Positions 1 to 8,122 of a stretch of 63,943 bases of DNA are shown one piece after another; within the stretch, counting starts at the first letter, position 1; each line of letters starts with the position of its first letter. This stretch comes from Oricola sp. Lineage in GTDB: Bacteria > Pseudomonadota > Alphaproteobacteria > Rhizobiales > Rhizobiaceae. Under the pieces are notes generated by a model. That model had not been told where the DNA came from. It was given only the letters and a program-made list of their open reading frames with translations, and did not search any database. The stretch spans positions 1 to 63,943 of the forward strand of contig NZ_JALEGV010000022.1 of the NCBI RefSeq assembly GCF_022763245.1, in the 5' to 3' direction. Position numbers and translations under genes: made by a program.

Positions 1-2
1 AG

Positions 3-1988
3 GCCGACGACGTCTCGGGCGGCAAGAACGGCATCCGCGCCGACAACAAGGGCAGCGGCGCGCTTTCCATCACGGTGACCGGAAGGGTGGACGCCGACAC
101 CAACGACGGCATCCAGGCCCACAATGACAGCACCGGCACCGACCTCACCATCGTCGCCAACACCATCTACGCCGACGACTACGGCATCATCGCCACCAAC
201 GACGGCAGCGGTTCCATCAGCATCACGACCAACGGGACCATTCAAGGCGGCAGCGACGTCGGCATCGCCACGCATTCGTCGGCCGGCACGCTGACGACGA
301 TCGTCGTCAACGGGTCGGTGGCGGCGACCAGCGGCAAGGCCATCACCAACGACCTGGGCGATTCCGACATCACGGTCAATGCGGGTGGCTCGCTCAGCGG
401 CGAAGTGAGCCTTGGCGACGGAAGCGACAGCCTGACGCTTTATGGCGACAGCATCGCGGGCGTCACGCTGCTCGACGGCGGAGACGATTCGAGCTCGGTC
501 GACGGCATGGTCGACATCCTGTCCTTCTTCGACGTCACTGCCAGCAAGACTTCCGGCTTCATCACGAACTGGGAGCATATCAGCCTCGACAATTCGGAGC
601 TGACGCTCGCCGGCGACTTCATGGCGCCCGAGCAGCTTTCGATCTTCGGCGGTTCGACCCTTGCGATCAATGGCGGTTTCACGCTTGGCGGCGGCGCGAT
701 CACCATGAGGGACGGCGGGGCGGGCGACAAACTCGTCGTTGACGGAGATTTCTCCGGATCCGGCTCGTTGGCGATCGACGTCGATCTCGACGCCGATCTT
801 TCCGACCAGCTTCAAATCACGGGCACCCTGTCCGGCGGTCCGGTGAGCATCACGGCCAACGGCTTCGGCAATGCCTCCGGCAATGACATTCTGGTCGTCG
901 ACACCACGGGCGGCACCACCGACGGCGACTTCCTGCTGACGAACTCCATGGTCGGTGTCTATTACATGGACTTGGAGCGGATCGGTGACGACTGGTTCCT
1001 GACCAACGCCCGCGCCAGCAGTGCGGCCGCCGCCTATGAGGCTTATCCGCAAGTGCTGGCCAGCCTGATGGGCCAGCCAACCTTGGCGCAGCGTGGCGGA
1101 GGCCGCTTCCTCGACCCGGTCCACGCCGCGGCCGACGCTTTCGGTGGCGCAGGTTCGGCTTCTGGCGGCAGCGAAGCGGTCTGGACGCTGCTATCCGGCT
1201 CGCATTCGCACCTTGCGCCCGACAGCCTGTCCGACGCCGAGATCGACCAGAACCAGTGGCAGGCCCGGAGCGGCCTCGACGCCTTGTTGATCGAGGGCGC
1301 CAACGGCAGCCTGTTCGGCGGGCTGACCCTCAATTACGGCGAGGCTGACGCCGACGTGCTCTATTCGCTGGGCGACGGCATGATCGGGACGAAGACCCGC
1401 GGTGTCGGGCTGTCCGCCACATGGGTCGCAAACAACGGGTTCTATGTCGACAGCCAGGCGCAGTGGAACTGGTTCGAGAGCGATATCGCTGCAGACGGGT
1501 TCGGAACCCTCGCCAGCGGCACGGATGCGACCGGTCATGCGCTGAGCCTGGAACTCGGCCAGCGCATCGACATCGAAAACGGCGTTCGTCTCATGCCGCA
1601 GGCGCAACTCGTCTACAGTTCGATCGATTTCAACGACTTCACCGATCCCAACGGCTTCGACGTCTCGCTCGATGACGGTGACAGCCTGATCCTGCGCACG
1701 GGATTGTCGGCGGAATGGTCGGGCACGAACGCGCAGGGCGGAACGAGCAGCGGGTATGTGCTCACCAACATCAGACACGATTTCCTGGGTGGCTACGGTG
1801 TCAATGTCGCCGGCGGGCAATTCGACAGCGCTGCCGACGAGTGGACGGGCGAAGTGGGCCTTGGCGGATCCCATGAATGGATGCCCGGCCAGTCGCTCTA
1901 TGGCGAAGTCAGTGTTTTGACGGGGCTCGGCAATTTCGGCGAGAGCTACTCCGTGCGCGGAACCAGCGGCATCTCGCTTCGGTTCTGA
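3..1988 (+). CDS. Autotransporter, 3' part: passenger end plus outer-membrane beta-barrel (5' truncated by window edge)
   Basis: The reading frame is open from base 3, so only the C-terminal ~661 residues are visible and the signal peptide lies outside the window. The first ~150 residues are low-complexity, Gly/Asn/Asp/Thr-rich strands of the form 'GI.A.N.GSGSISIT', as in right-handed beta-helix passengers of type V secretion. A junction region follows, and about the last 280 residues alternate polar and aromatic residues and end in 'GISLRF', with the terminal Phe typical of barrel domains recognised by the BAM machinery. The protein should be anchored in the outer membrane and expose its passenger on the surface. 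No catalytic motif is visible. The class is confident from composition and the C-terminus; the ligand is unknown. The next gene is convergent. Confidence 0.85.
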   Translation, partial: ADDVSGGKNGIRADNKGSGALSITVTGRVDADTNDGIQAHNDSTGTDLTIVANTIYADDYGIIATNDGSGSISITTNGTIQGGSDVGIATHSSAGTLTTIVVNGSVAATSGKAITNDLGDSDITVNAGGSLSGEVSLGDGSDSLTLYGDSIAGVTLLDGGDDSSSVDGMVDILSFFDVTASKTSGFITNWEHISLDNSELTLAGDFMAPEQLSIFGGSTLAINGGFTLGGGAITMRDGGAGDKLVVDGDFSGSGSLAIDVDLDADLSDQLQITGTLSGGPVSITANGFGNASGNDILVVDTTGGTTDGDFLLTNSMVGVYYMDLERIGDDWFLTNARASSAAAAYEAYPQVLASLMGQPTLAQRGGGRFLDPVHAAADAFGGAGSASGGSEAVWTLLSGSHSHLAPDSLSDAEIDQNQWQARSGLDALLIEGANGSLFGGLTLNYGEADADVLYSLGDGMIGTKTRGVGLSATWVANNGFYVDSQAQWNWFESDIAADGFGTLASGTDATGHALSLELGQRIDIENGVRLMPQAQLVYSSIDFNDFTDPNGFDVSLDDGDSLILRTGLSAEWSGTNAQGGTSSGYVLTNIRHDFLGGYGVNVAGGQFDSAADEWTGEVGLGGSHEWMPGQSLYGEVSVLTGLGNFGESYSVRGTSGISLRF

Positions 1989-2115
1989 TCAGGGCGGTCC
2001 GGGCGCAGGGCCGGCGTTCGCACAGTCCCGCTTCGATGCTTCCGGAGAAACAAGAACCCCGGATCGGGTCCACGCGCGCTATCACCTGACCCCATCATCC
2101 GAGAGGGGCCCGGAA

Positions 2116-2781
2116 TCAGGACGTCTTGCCTTCCGTGCTGCGCTGCTCTTTCAGTTGCCGTACAGCCGCATCCCGGGACAGTCTGATCGTCTGGCTGTTG
2201 ATTTCTCCGGCCCGCTCCGCGTCCCCGGTCCTTATGGCTTCAACCAGTTCCGCCCAAAGCCCGGACGACTGCTTTCTGCGCTCCTCGGTCATCAGACCCA
2301 ATTGCGCATAACGCAGCGTTTGACGCGACAGGGACTGGATCATGTCGACGAGCTTGGCGCTCCCTGACGCGCCGGCGACGATCTGTCCGGCCTGAGAGCT
2401 CAGCGCGATGTAGTCGGTCGCGCTGAGATCGCCATTGGCGCCCTGCACCATCGCGTCCACGGTTCCGCTCAGCCGCGCGAGAGTCGTCGGATCGATGCTC
2501 CTGGCGGCCTGCTGTGCGGCGAGCACGGAAAGCGCCGCCCGAATGTCGAACAATTGCTCGACTTCCTCAATGCTCAGTTCGGTGACCTGGGCGCCGCGCC
2601 GCGGAGAAAAGGTCACCAGCCCCTCCTTCTCAAGCAGCCGCAGCGCCTCGCGCACCGGCCCCCGGCTCACATTGAACGCAGTGGCAACCGGGATTTCCTG
2701 AATGCGCTCGCCGGGCCCGATTTCCCCCGCAAGAATGGCGTTGCAGATGCGATCCGCGATCTGCTCCGGAAGGCTGAGCAT
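2116..2781 (-). CDS. GntR-family transcriptional regulator, FCD (FadR-like) subfamily
   Basis: A 221-residue predicted cytoplasmic DNA-binding protein. The N-terminal ~65 residues form a winged helix with the family signature 'VSRGPVREALRLLEKEGLV'; the rest is a helical FCD ligand-binding domain ('FDIRAALSVLAAQQAA'). FCD domains usually bind small carboxylic acids, often with a metal ion. I chose the ATG at 2781 because GGAGGG lies 6 bases upstream; an in-frame ATG at 2850 has only a poor ribosome site. It is the last gene of the leftward operon (CT, BC, BCCP, BioY, GntR), 206 bases beyond bioY, so it is the obvious local regulator. The TTGTcaACAA-type operator in the 6.75 kb divergent promoter fits this family. 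The effector is unknown. Confidence 0.88.
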   Translation of the reverse strand: MLSLPEQIADRICNAILAGEIGPGERIQEIPVATAFNVSRGPVREALRLLEKEGLVTFSPRRGAQVTELSIEEVEQLFDIRAALSVLAAQQAARSIDPTTLARLSGTVDAMVQGANGDLSATDYIALSSQAGQIVAGASGSAKLVDMIQSLSRQTLRYAQLGLMTEERRKQSSGLWAELVEAIRTGDAERAGEINSQTIRLSRDAAVRQLKEQRSTEGKTS

Positions 2782-2987
2782 GGCACCCTCCGGCCGGAAG
2801 GCAAAGGCGTAGCGCGGGGGGTGTTTCGCGAAGCTTTCTGGGTCAATCATCCGTCGCCAACCTATTCACAACGCCGAGCAGCGCAACATGCGCAAGAGAA
2901 CGCCGCAGCCCGCGGTGGGCAGTCCGGCCGGCATTATTGGACGCAGGTAACGCCTGATTCAAGCCGGCCGGGCGGCGGATTCACCGT

Positions 2988-3566
2988 TTAGCGTGAACCC
3001 TCCAGCCATGTGCGCAGGGTGCCGAGCGCGCCAAACAACGCCGCTCCCAGTCCAGCCTTGAACAGGGTCGCCAACAGGAAGGGCTCGACACCTGATCGCC
3101 ACGCGGCATCCCAGCCCATTGCGATCCCCAGCCAGAGCGCACCAAGCGTCAGGATGAGGGCGTGCCCCGCCACCATGCCGGCGGCCGCCTTCCAGAACGA
3201 ACTCAGCCAGCCACGCTCGGCAGCCCACCCTGTCAGCACCGCGGCGACAAGAAAGCCGAGGAGATATCCCCCGGTCGGCCCTGCCATGTACGCAAGTCCC
3301 AGGCCGCGTTCCGGCGTTCCTGCGAATACGGGCAGACCGAGCGCACCCTCGACAAGATAGGCTCCGACAACAAGCAGCGCGCCGCGCGCGCCAAATCCCA
3401 TACCGACGGCCAGAATGGCGGCCGTTTGCATGGTCATGGGAACAGGCCAGAATGGGACCTGAATTTTGGCGCTGGCGATCAACAGCAGATTTGCCAGGAC
3501 GGCCGCCGCCGCAAACCAGCCCAAACGCGATGTGCTGGCGGTGCCGGTGAGTTTTTGCGTCAACAT
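2988..3566 (-). CDS. bioY: BioY family biotin transporter (ECF S component)
   Basis: A 192-residue integral membrane protein with about six hydrophobic segments. The BioY hallmark 'PFWPVPMTMQT' is near residues 38-48, and 'YLVEGALGLPVFAG' and 'GPTGGYLLGF' follow. BioY binds and imports biotin, alone or with the BioMN energising module; no bioM or bioN is in the window. AAGGAGA lies just upstream of the ATG. It sits 31 bases after the biotinyl carrier gene in a carboxylase operon, so it probably secures cofactor for the enzymes encoded beside it. The family assignment is strong; the operon role is inferred from position. Confidence 0.92.
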   Translation of the reverse strand: MLTQKLTGTASTSRLGWFAAAAVLANLLLIASAKIQVPFWPVPMTMQTAAILAVGMGFGARGALLVVGAYLVEGALGLPVFAGTPERGLGLAYMAGPTGGYLLGFLVAAVLTGWAAERGWLSSFWKAAAGMVAGHALILTLGALWLGIAMGWDAAWRSGVEPFLLATLFKAGLGAALFGALGTLRTWLEGSR

Positions 3567-3597
3567 GGTTTGTCTCCTTGATAATCGCGGCCAGGCG

Positions 3598-3822
3598 TCA
3601 AACGCTCATGCGGGCGATGACCTGCCCTTCTTCGACCAGATCGTTTTCAGTGACCAGAATTTCGGTAATGACACCGTCAAGCGGCGCGCCGACGGGAATC
3701 TCCATTTTCATGGATTCAAGCGTGACCACCGGATCATCTTCCGAGACGCTGTCGCCAACTGATGCGTCAATCTTCCAGACGGTACCTGTCAGGGATGATC
3801 GTATGTCCTTGGTCTTGCTCAT
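3598..3822 (-). CDS. Single-domain biotin carboxyl carrier protein
   Basis: This 74-residue protein is essentially one biotinyl/lipoyl domain with no N-terminal linker. It carries 'ESMKMEIP', with Lys39 as the expected biotinylation site. It should shuttle carboxyl groups on biotin between the biotin carboxylase encoded 12 bases upstream and the carboxyltransferases of the cassette. Stand-alone carriers of 70-75 residues are known in multi-subunit acyl-CoA carboxylases, whereas AccB of housekeeping acetyl-CoA carboxylase is about twice as long. AGAGGA lies before the ATG. It is the only carrier gene here, yet there are two carboxyltransferase genes, which implies sharing. Confidence 0.93.
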   Translation of the reverse strand: MSKTKDIRSSLTGTVWKIDASVGDSVSEDDPVVTLESMKMEIPVGAPLDGVITEILVTENDLVEEGQVIARMSV

Positions 3823-3834
3823 GCCGGGTTCCTC

Positions 3835-5187
3835 TTATGAAATGGGGGAAAGGCCGGAAATCAGTCCGGTATGGACCCGGCCGGAAACAAAATCCGCGTC
3901 TTGCAGGATGTGAAGCAGAAGCGGAATGTTGGTCTTCGGACCGCTGATCCGGGTTTGCCGCAGGGCAGCGCTCAGCTTCGCGATGGCCTCAGGCCGGTCC
4001 GTTCCGGTGGCGATCACTTTGGCGATCATGGGATCGTAAAAGGGTGTGATCGTCGTTCCGGCCGCGAAGCCGGTATCAACTCTGATCCCTTCGCCTTCCG
4101 GCATGTCGAAATCCGCGATCGCACCCGGCGAGGGCAGGAACGTCTTGGGGTCCTCGGCATAGATCCTGGCCTGCACGGAATGTCCGGTCAGTTTTGGTCG
4201 CGGCGCCACCGCGTCCATGGCCTCGCCCTCAGCCAGCCGGATCTGGATCTCCACGAGGTCGGTGCCGGTGACCTCCTCGGTGACGCCATGCTCCACTTGC
4301 AGCCTCGTGTTCATTTCCAGGAAGGAGAACCCGATGTCGGGGTGATAGAGCATCTCCACCGTGCCGATGGTGGAATAGCCGAGCGCGGCAACGGCGGCGG
4401 CGGCCCGCTCGCCCATCGCGTCGAGTTCGGCGCGCGGAACCGCCGGAGCCCCCGCTTCCTCGATCACCTTCTGATGCCGCCGCTGGACCGAGCAGTCGCG
4501 CTCGAAGAAGTGCCGCGCCTTACCGAACCGGTCGACCGCGATCTGGAACTCGATATGCCGGGGGCGCTCGACAAGGCGCTCGAGATAGACTTCTGCGTCC
4601 GCGAATGCGCGGCTCGCCACACTTCTGGCGCGCGCCACCGCCGCCAGCAATTCTCTGGAACTGAGGGCCGGCTGCATTCCGATCCCGCCGCCGCCATTGG
4701 CGGGTTTGACAAGCACGGGATAGCCCAGCTCATCTCCGGCCTTGAGCACCGCCTCGTCGCTGTCAGGCAAGGCCCCCGAACTGGGCACCATGGGCAGGCC
4801 GGCAGCCGCCATCTTGCGGCGTGCTTCGGTTTTTTCGCCCATGGCGCGGATGACATCCGGCGAGGGACCTATGAAAGCGACGCCCGCCTCGGCGCATTTC
4901 TGCGCAAATCCCGGGTTTTCGGACAGGAACCCGTAGCCCGGATGGATGGCGTCCGCGCCGAAGCGCTTTGCGGCCGCAATGATGAAGTCCTGGTCAAGAT
5001 AGCTTTCGCTGGCCCTGTTGCCCGGGGCTTCCGCCCTGAACGCGGCCTGCCCGACATAGGGAAGGTCCGCATCCGCGGGCGAGTGGACCACACCCACCTC
5101 CCTGCCCATGCGCTTTGCGGTTCGCATGACCCGGGCGGCGACAGCACCCCGATTGGCGATCAGAATCGTCTTATACATCGATGCCAT
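3835..5187 (-). CDS. Acyl-CoA carboxylase, biotin carboxylase subunit
   Basis: A 450-residue ATP-grasp enzyme that carboxylates the biotin of the carrier protein using ATP and bicarbonate. The N-terminal domain opens with 'ILIANRGAVAARV' (canonical NRGEIA is altered here). 'HPGYGFLSENP' is at 82-92, the glycine-rich ATP loop 'KPANGGGGIGM' at 161-171, and 'ERDCSVQRRHQK' at 229-240. Further on are 'EMNTRLQVEH' and a biotin-carboxylase C-terminal domain. The length fits a stand-alone subunit rather than a fused alpha chain. Its ATG directly abuts the TGA of the upstream carboxyltransferase, so translation is probably coupled; a second in-frame ATG three codons later is possible. The biotin carboxylase role is certain; the final acyl-CoA substrate is not. 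Confidence 0.94.
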   Translation of the reverse strand: MASMYKTILIANRGAVAARVMRTAKRMGREVGVVHSPADADLPYVGQAAFRAEAPGNRASESYLDQDFIIAAAKRFGADAIHPGYGFLSENPGFAQKCAEAGVAFIGPSPDVIRAMGEKTEARRKMAAAGLPMVPSSGALPDSDEAVLKAGDELGYPVLVKPANGGGGIGMQPALSSRELLAAVARARSVASRAFADAEVYLERLVERPRHIEFQIAVDRFGKARHFFERDCSVQRRHQKVIEEAGAPAVPRAELDAMGERAAAAVAALGYSTIGTVEMLYHPDIGFSFLEMNTRLQVEHGVTEEVTGTDLVEIQIRLAEGEAMDAVAPRPKLTGHSVQARIYAEDPKTFLPSPGAIADFDMPEGEGIRVDTGFAAGTTITPFYDPMIAKVIATGTDRPEAIAKLSAALRQTRISGPKTNIPLLLHILQDADFVSGRVHTGLISGLSPIS

Positions 5188-6711
5188 TCATCTGTAGGGC
5201 CAGTCGGCCAGCCGTCTTCTCCCCAACCCGTTGGTTCGGGCGCGCGTGTGCACGGCCAGAGCGGAGACCAGATGGTCGCGGGTCATCGCCGGCGTGATGA
5301 CCGACTGCGCCGCGAACATTCCCGCAATCTCATAAGGCGAGTTGTCCGCCTCGACTTTGGTGCGCAGCTCCGCGAACTTCTCGGGGTCGGTCCCCCGGTC
5401 AACGCCATGCGCGATGGCCACCGCGATCCCCGGGTCCATGAAACTGACCTCGGCGCGGTTCCAGACGGAAAAGTCATCGGAATTGCGTCCGCCGCCCATA
5501 TTCACATAGGCAGCGCCGTAGCTCTTGCGCAGCACCACGGAGAGCTTGGGTACCGTGCACATTTGCAGCGCCTGGATGTTGCTCATGATCTTGGCAGGCA
5601 TGCCGCGACGCTCGCCCTGAACCCCGACGAGGAACCCGGGCTGATCAACCAGCTGGATGACGGGGATGTGGAATGAGTCGCACAAGACAAGGAACGAGAT
5701 CGCCTTGTCGCAGGCGTCGTAATCCACCGCGCCGCCCTTTTTTGCGGGATTGTTGGCCATGATGCCGACTGTCTGGCCGTCGAGCCTCGCCAGCCCCGTT
5801 ATCAGCGAGGGGGCGAACCGGCGCTTCAGATCGAAGAAACTGCCCGCGTCGACAATCGCGTCGATGACCTTGTACATGCTGTAGACCTTGGCCCGGTCCA
5901 GGGGCACGATGTCCTCCAGCGTTCGCGGGTCGGTCGCCGGCGCTTTGCCGGACCGCCTGGGCGGGGCTTCTCCGGCATGCGAGGGCATGTAGGAGAGAAA
6001 CTCGCGGATGGCCGCGATGGCCTCCTCGTCCGTGTCGACGAACTGATCCACCAGCCCCGTCACCTCGGCGTGCATCTCCCAGCCCCCGAGTTCCTCCGCA
6101 TCCACGAACTGCCCGATTGCCTGCGAGGTGACCTTCGAACTGGCGACGGCCAGCACCGCCCCTTTGCGCATCACGGCGTAGTCGGCCATGCAGGTGTACC
6201 AGGCGGACGATCCGAAACATGGCCCGAGGACCGCGCTTGCCCACGGGGTTTCGCGGGTGCGCACATATTGTTGCGGATCCCAGCTCGACGCTCCCATGCC
6301 GCGCGCGCCCATATTGTCCTGGATGCGTCCGCCTGAGGATTCGCCCAGGAATACCAGCGGCAGGCCGTTCTTGAGCGCGACGTCCTTGGCGTAGGCTATC
6401 TTTCGGGCGTTCACGGTGCTGCTGGAAGCGCCCAGAACGGTCATGTCATTGGAAACGGCACCGGCCCGGCGCCCCTCGATCTCGCCGAAGCCGACGACCT
6501 TGCCATCGGCAGGCGTCCGGTGCCTGTCTTCGGGGCGTTCGGCCGTTGCAAACAGTCCGACCTCATCGAACCGCCCTGCATCGAACAGGAGCGCAAGCCG
6601 TTCGCGGGCATTCAGCACGCCGCTGGCTCTTCGCCTGTCCAGACGTGCGGGCCCGCCCATGGCCAGCGCACGGTCGCGCCGTTCTTCAAACTCGTGCTGT
6701 GGATTGTCCAT
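5188..6711 (-). CDS. Acyl-CoA carboxylase carboxyltransferase subunit (CT1), atypical active-site loops
   Basis: A 507-residue PccB/12S-type carboxyltransferase with two crotonase-like halves, which transfers carboxyl between carboxybiotin and an acyl-CoA. The first oxyanion-hole region is unusual: 'GESSGGRIQDN' (123-133) where DSGGARIQ is typical, and 'GPCFGSSAWYT' (163-173) where GPCAGGAVYS is typical. The second half keeps 'DQPGF' (356-360) and 'RKSYGAAYVNMGGG' (395-408). It is the first gene of the leftward operon, with AGGAGG before the ATG, and reads out of the divergent operator region. Family assignment is firm. The altered loops suggest a substrate other than propionyl- or acetyl-CoA, or a subunit whose partner supplies activity. 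Confidence 0.92.
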   Translation of the reverse strand: MDNPQHEFEERRDRALAMGGPARLDRRRASGVLNARERLALLFDAGRFDEVGLFATAERPEDRHRTPADGKVVGFGEIEGRRAGAVSNDMTVLGASSSTVNARKIAYAKDVALKNGLPLVFLGESSGGRIQDNMGARGMGASSWDPQQYVRTRETPWASAVLGPCFGSSAWYTCMADYAVMRKGAVLAVASSKVTSQAIGQFVDAEELGGWEMHAEVTGLVDQFVDTDEEAIAAIREFLSYMPSHAGEAPPRRSGKAPATDPRTLEDIVPLDRAKVYSMYKVIDAIVDAGSFFDLKRRFAPSLITGLARLDGQTVGIMANNPAKKGGAVDYDACDKAISFLVLCDSFHIPVIQLVDQPGFLVGVQGERRGMPAKIMSNIQALQMCTVPKLSVVLRKSYGAAYVNMGGGRNSDDFSVWNRAEVSFMDPGIAVAIAHGVDRGTDPEKFAELRTKVEADNSPYEIAGMFAAQSVITPAMTRDHLVSALAVHTRARTNGLGRRRLADWPYR

Positions 6712-6750
6712 TGTTCCTCCTGTCCGACCATACCGGCATCCGATGTAGGA

Positions 6751-6788
6751 TTGTCAACAAAAATTTTATTTACAATCGTGTTGACAAC
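6751..6788. promoter_or_regulatory. Candidate GntR/FCD operator in the divergent carboxylase promoter
   Basis: The 121-base gap between the two divergent operons has an AT-rich core in an otherwise GC-rich window. It holds TTGTcaACAA (6751-6760), a perfect inverted repeat, and GTTGaCAAC (6780-6788), another small palindrome. The 9-base arms TTGTCAACA (6751-6759) and TGTTGACAA (6779-6787) are also perfect inverted complements of each other, 28 bases apart. TTGT-n-ACAA is the usual shape of FCD-type GntR operators, and a GntR gene closes the leftward operon. Two sites about three helical turns apart could let the regulator control both operons. Binding itself is inferred. Confidence 0.6.
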
Positions 6789-6832
6789 ACGTCGGCGTCG
6801 CCGAATAGTTCGAGAAAAGCGAGGAGGGTCAA

Positions 6833-8119
6833 GTGCCATCACGACAAAGTGGCGATCGCCAGGGAGGCGGGGCAAACCGGATGCCGCTTTCGGGGTACCG
6901 GGTGCTGGAACTGTGCAGCACCATTGCCGGGCCCGCCTGCACGCGGCTCATGGCTGATTTTGGAGCCGAGGTGATCAAGGTCGAGCCGCGCGACGGGGAC
7001 TCGGTCCGCGGGATTGGCGGTCAGGACCACGGCGTGTCGCTCTATGGCGCGGCCATTTTGCGGAACAAGGAATCCATCTCGGTCAACATCAAGACCGAAG
7101 AGGGACGGCGGATCGTTCATGACCTCGCCACCCGATGCGACATTGTCGTTGAGAACTTCCGGCCCGGCACTCTCGAGCGACTGGGGTTGGACTACGCGAC
7201 CCTTTCCGCGGCGAACCCCAAACTCGTCCTCGTGCGCATCAGCGGCTACGGCCAGGACGGCCCCTATTCCGCCAAGGCGGGTTATGGGGCGATCTGCGAG
7301 GCCTTCGCCGGCGTTCGCCACATGACGGGCGAACCCGACCGGCCGCCGTCTCGCGTCGCCCTCGCCACGACCGACTATCTGACCTCGGTCTATGCCGCAT
7401 TCGGCGCGATGGTGGCGCTGCTGAACGCAAAGGAAACCGGCAAGGGCCAGGTGGTCGATGCCGCGCTCTACGAGGCCGCCTTCAGCATGATGGAATCGGT
7501 GGTGCCGACCTATGATCGTCTCGGCACGGTCCCTTCACGGCAGGGCTCGAAACTCCCCGGCACCGCACCGAACAACCTCTACCTGACGGCCGACGACACC
7601 TATGTGCTGATCGCCGCCAACAACAATGCCGTGTTTCATCGGCTGGCGCAGGCCATGGGGCAGGAAGAGCTCATCACCGACCCCCGGTTTCTCAACATTC
7701 GCGACCGCAGCGAAAATGACGACGCCCTCGACCAGGAAGTGGCCAAATGGGCGCGCACCGTCGACAGCGAGACCGCGATCGGCCTTCTGGAAGACGCTGG
7801 CGTACCCGCTTCCCGGGTCAACACCGTCGCCGACATCTTCACTGACGAGCATTTCGCGGCCCGCGACATGCTGGTCCCTGTCCCGCATCCCGATCTCGGG
7901 TCGGTCACGGTGGCGGGCGTGGTGCCGAAACTGTCCGATACGCCCGGCGAGATCCGCCATCTGGGGCATCGCATCGGCCAGGACACTTTTGGCGTGCTGG
8001 AGCGTTTGCTGGGCCTCACAGCCTCCGAGGTCCAAGATCTTGCAGCACGCCAAATCATCTTTCAGTCGCCGTATTCCGGCGCGCAGGAGCCGGCGGTCCG
8101 GCACGCAGCAAAGGTCTAG
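6833..8119 (+). CDS. CaiB/BaiF family (class III) CoA-transferase
   Basis: A 428-residue predicted cytoplasmic enzyme of the formyl-CoA transferase family, which moves CoA from a donor acyl-CoA to a free carboxylic acid. Visible family features are 'VLELCSTIAGPACTRLMADFGAEVIKVE' split across residues 24-51, 'ENFRPGTLERLGLDY' (107-121), and the region 'ATTDYLTS' with Asp171 at the expected catalytic position. It starts with GTG, with GAGGAGGG four bases upstream; a downstream ATG at 6881 is less well placed. It is the first gene of the rightward operon and is followed three bases later by a second carboxyltransferase. With the TRAP genes this suggests activation of an imported organic acid. 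The donor and acceptor are unknown. Confidence 0.92.
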   Translation: MPSRQSGDRQGGGANRMPLSGYRVLELCSTIAGPACTRLMADFGAEVIKVEPRDGDSVRGIGGQDHGVSLYGAAILRNKESISVNIKTEEGRRIVHDLATRCDIVVENFRPGTLERLGLDYATLSAANPKLVLVRISGYGQDGPYSAKAGYGAICEAFAGVRHMTGEPDRPPSRVALATTDYLTSVYAAFGAMVALLNAKETGKGQVVDAALYEAAFSMMESVVPTYDRLGTVPSRQGSKLPGTAPNNLYLTADDTYVLIAANNNAVFHRLAQAMGQEELITDPRFLNIRDRSENDDALDQEVAKWARTVDSETAIGLLEDAGVPASRVNTVADIFTDEHFAARDMLVPVPHPDLGSVTVAGVVPKLSDTPGEIRHLGHRIGQDTFGVLERLLGLTASEVQDLAARQIIFQSPYSGAQEPAVRHAAKV

Positions 8120-8122
8120 ACG

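Noticed and set aside
3871-5676. 601-codon plus-strand open frame opposite the biotin carboxylase
   Set aside because: It is a shadow of the biotin carboxylase and CT1 genes, without a ribosome site or recognisable motif.
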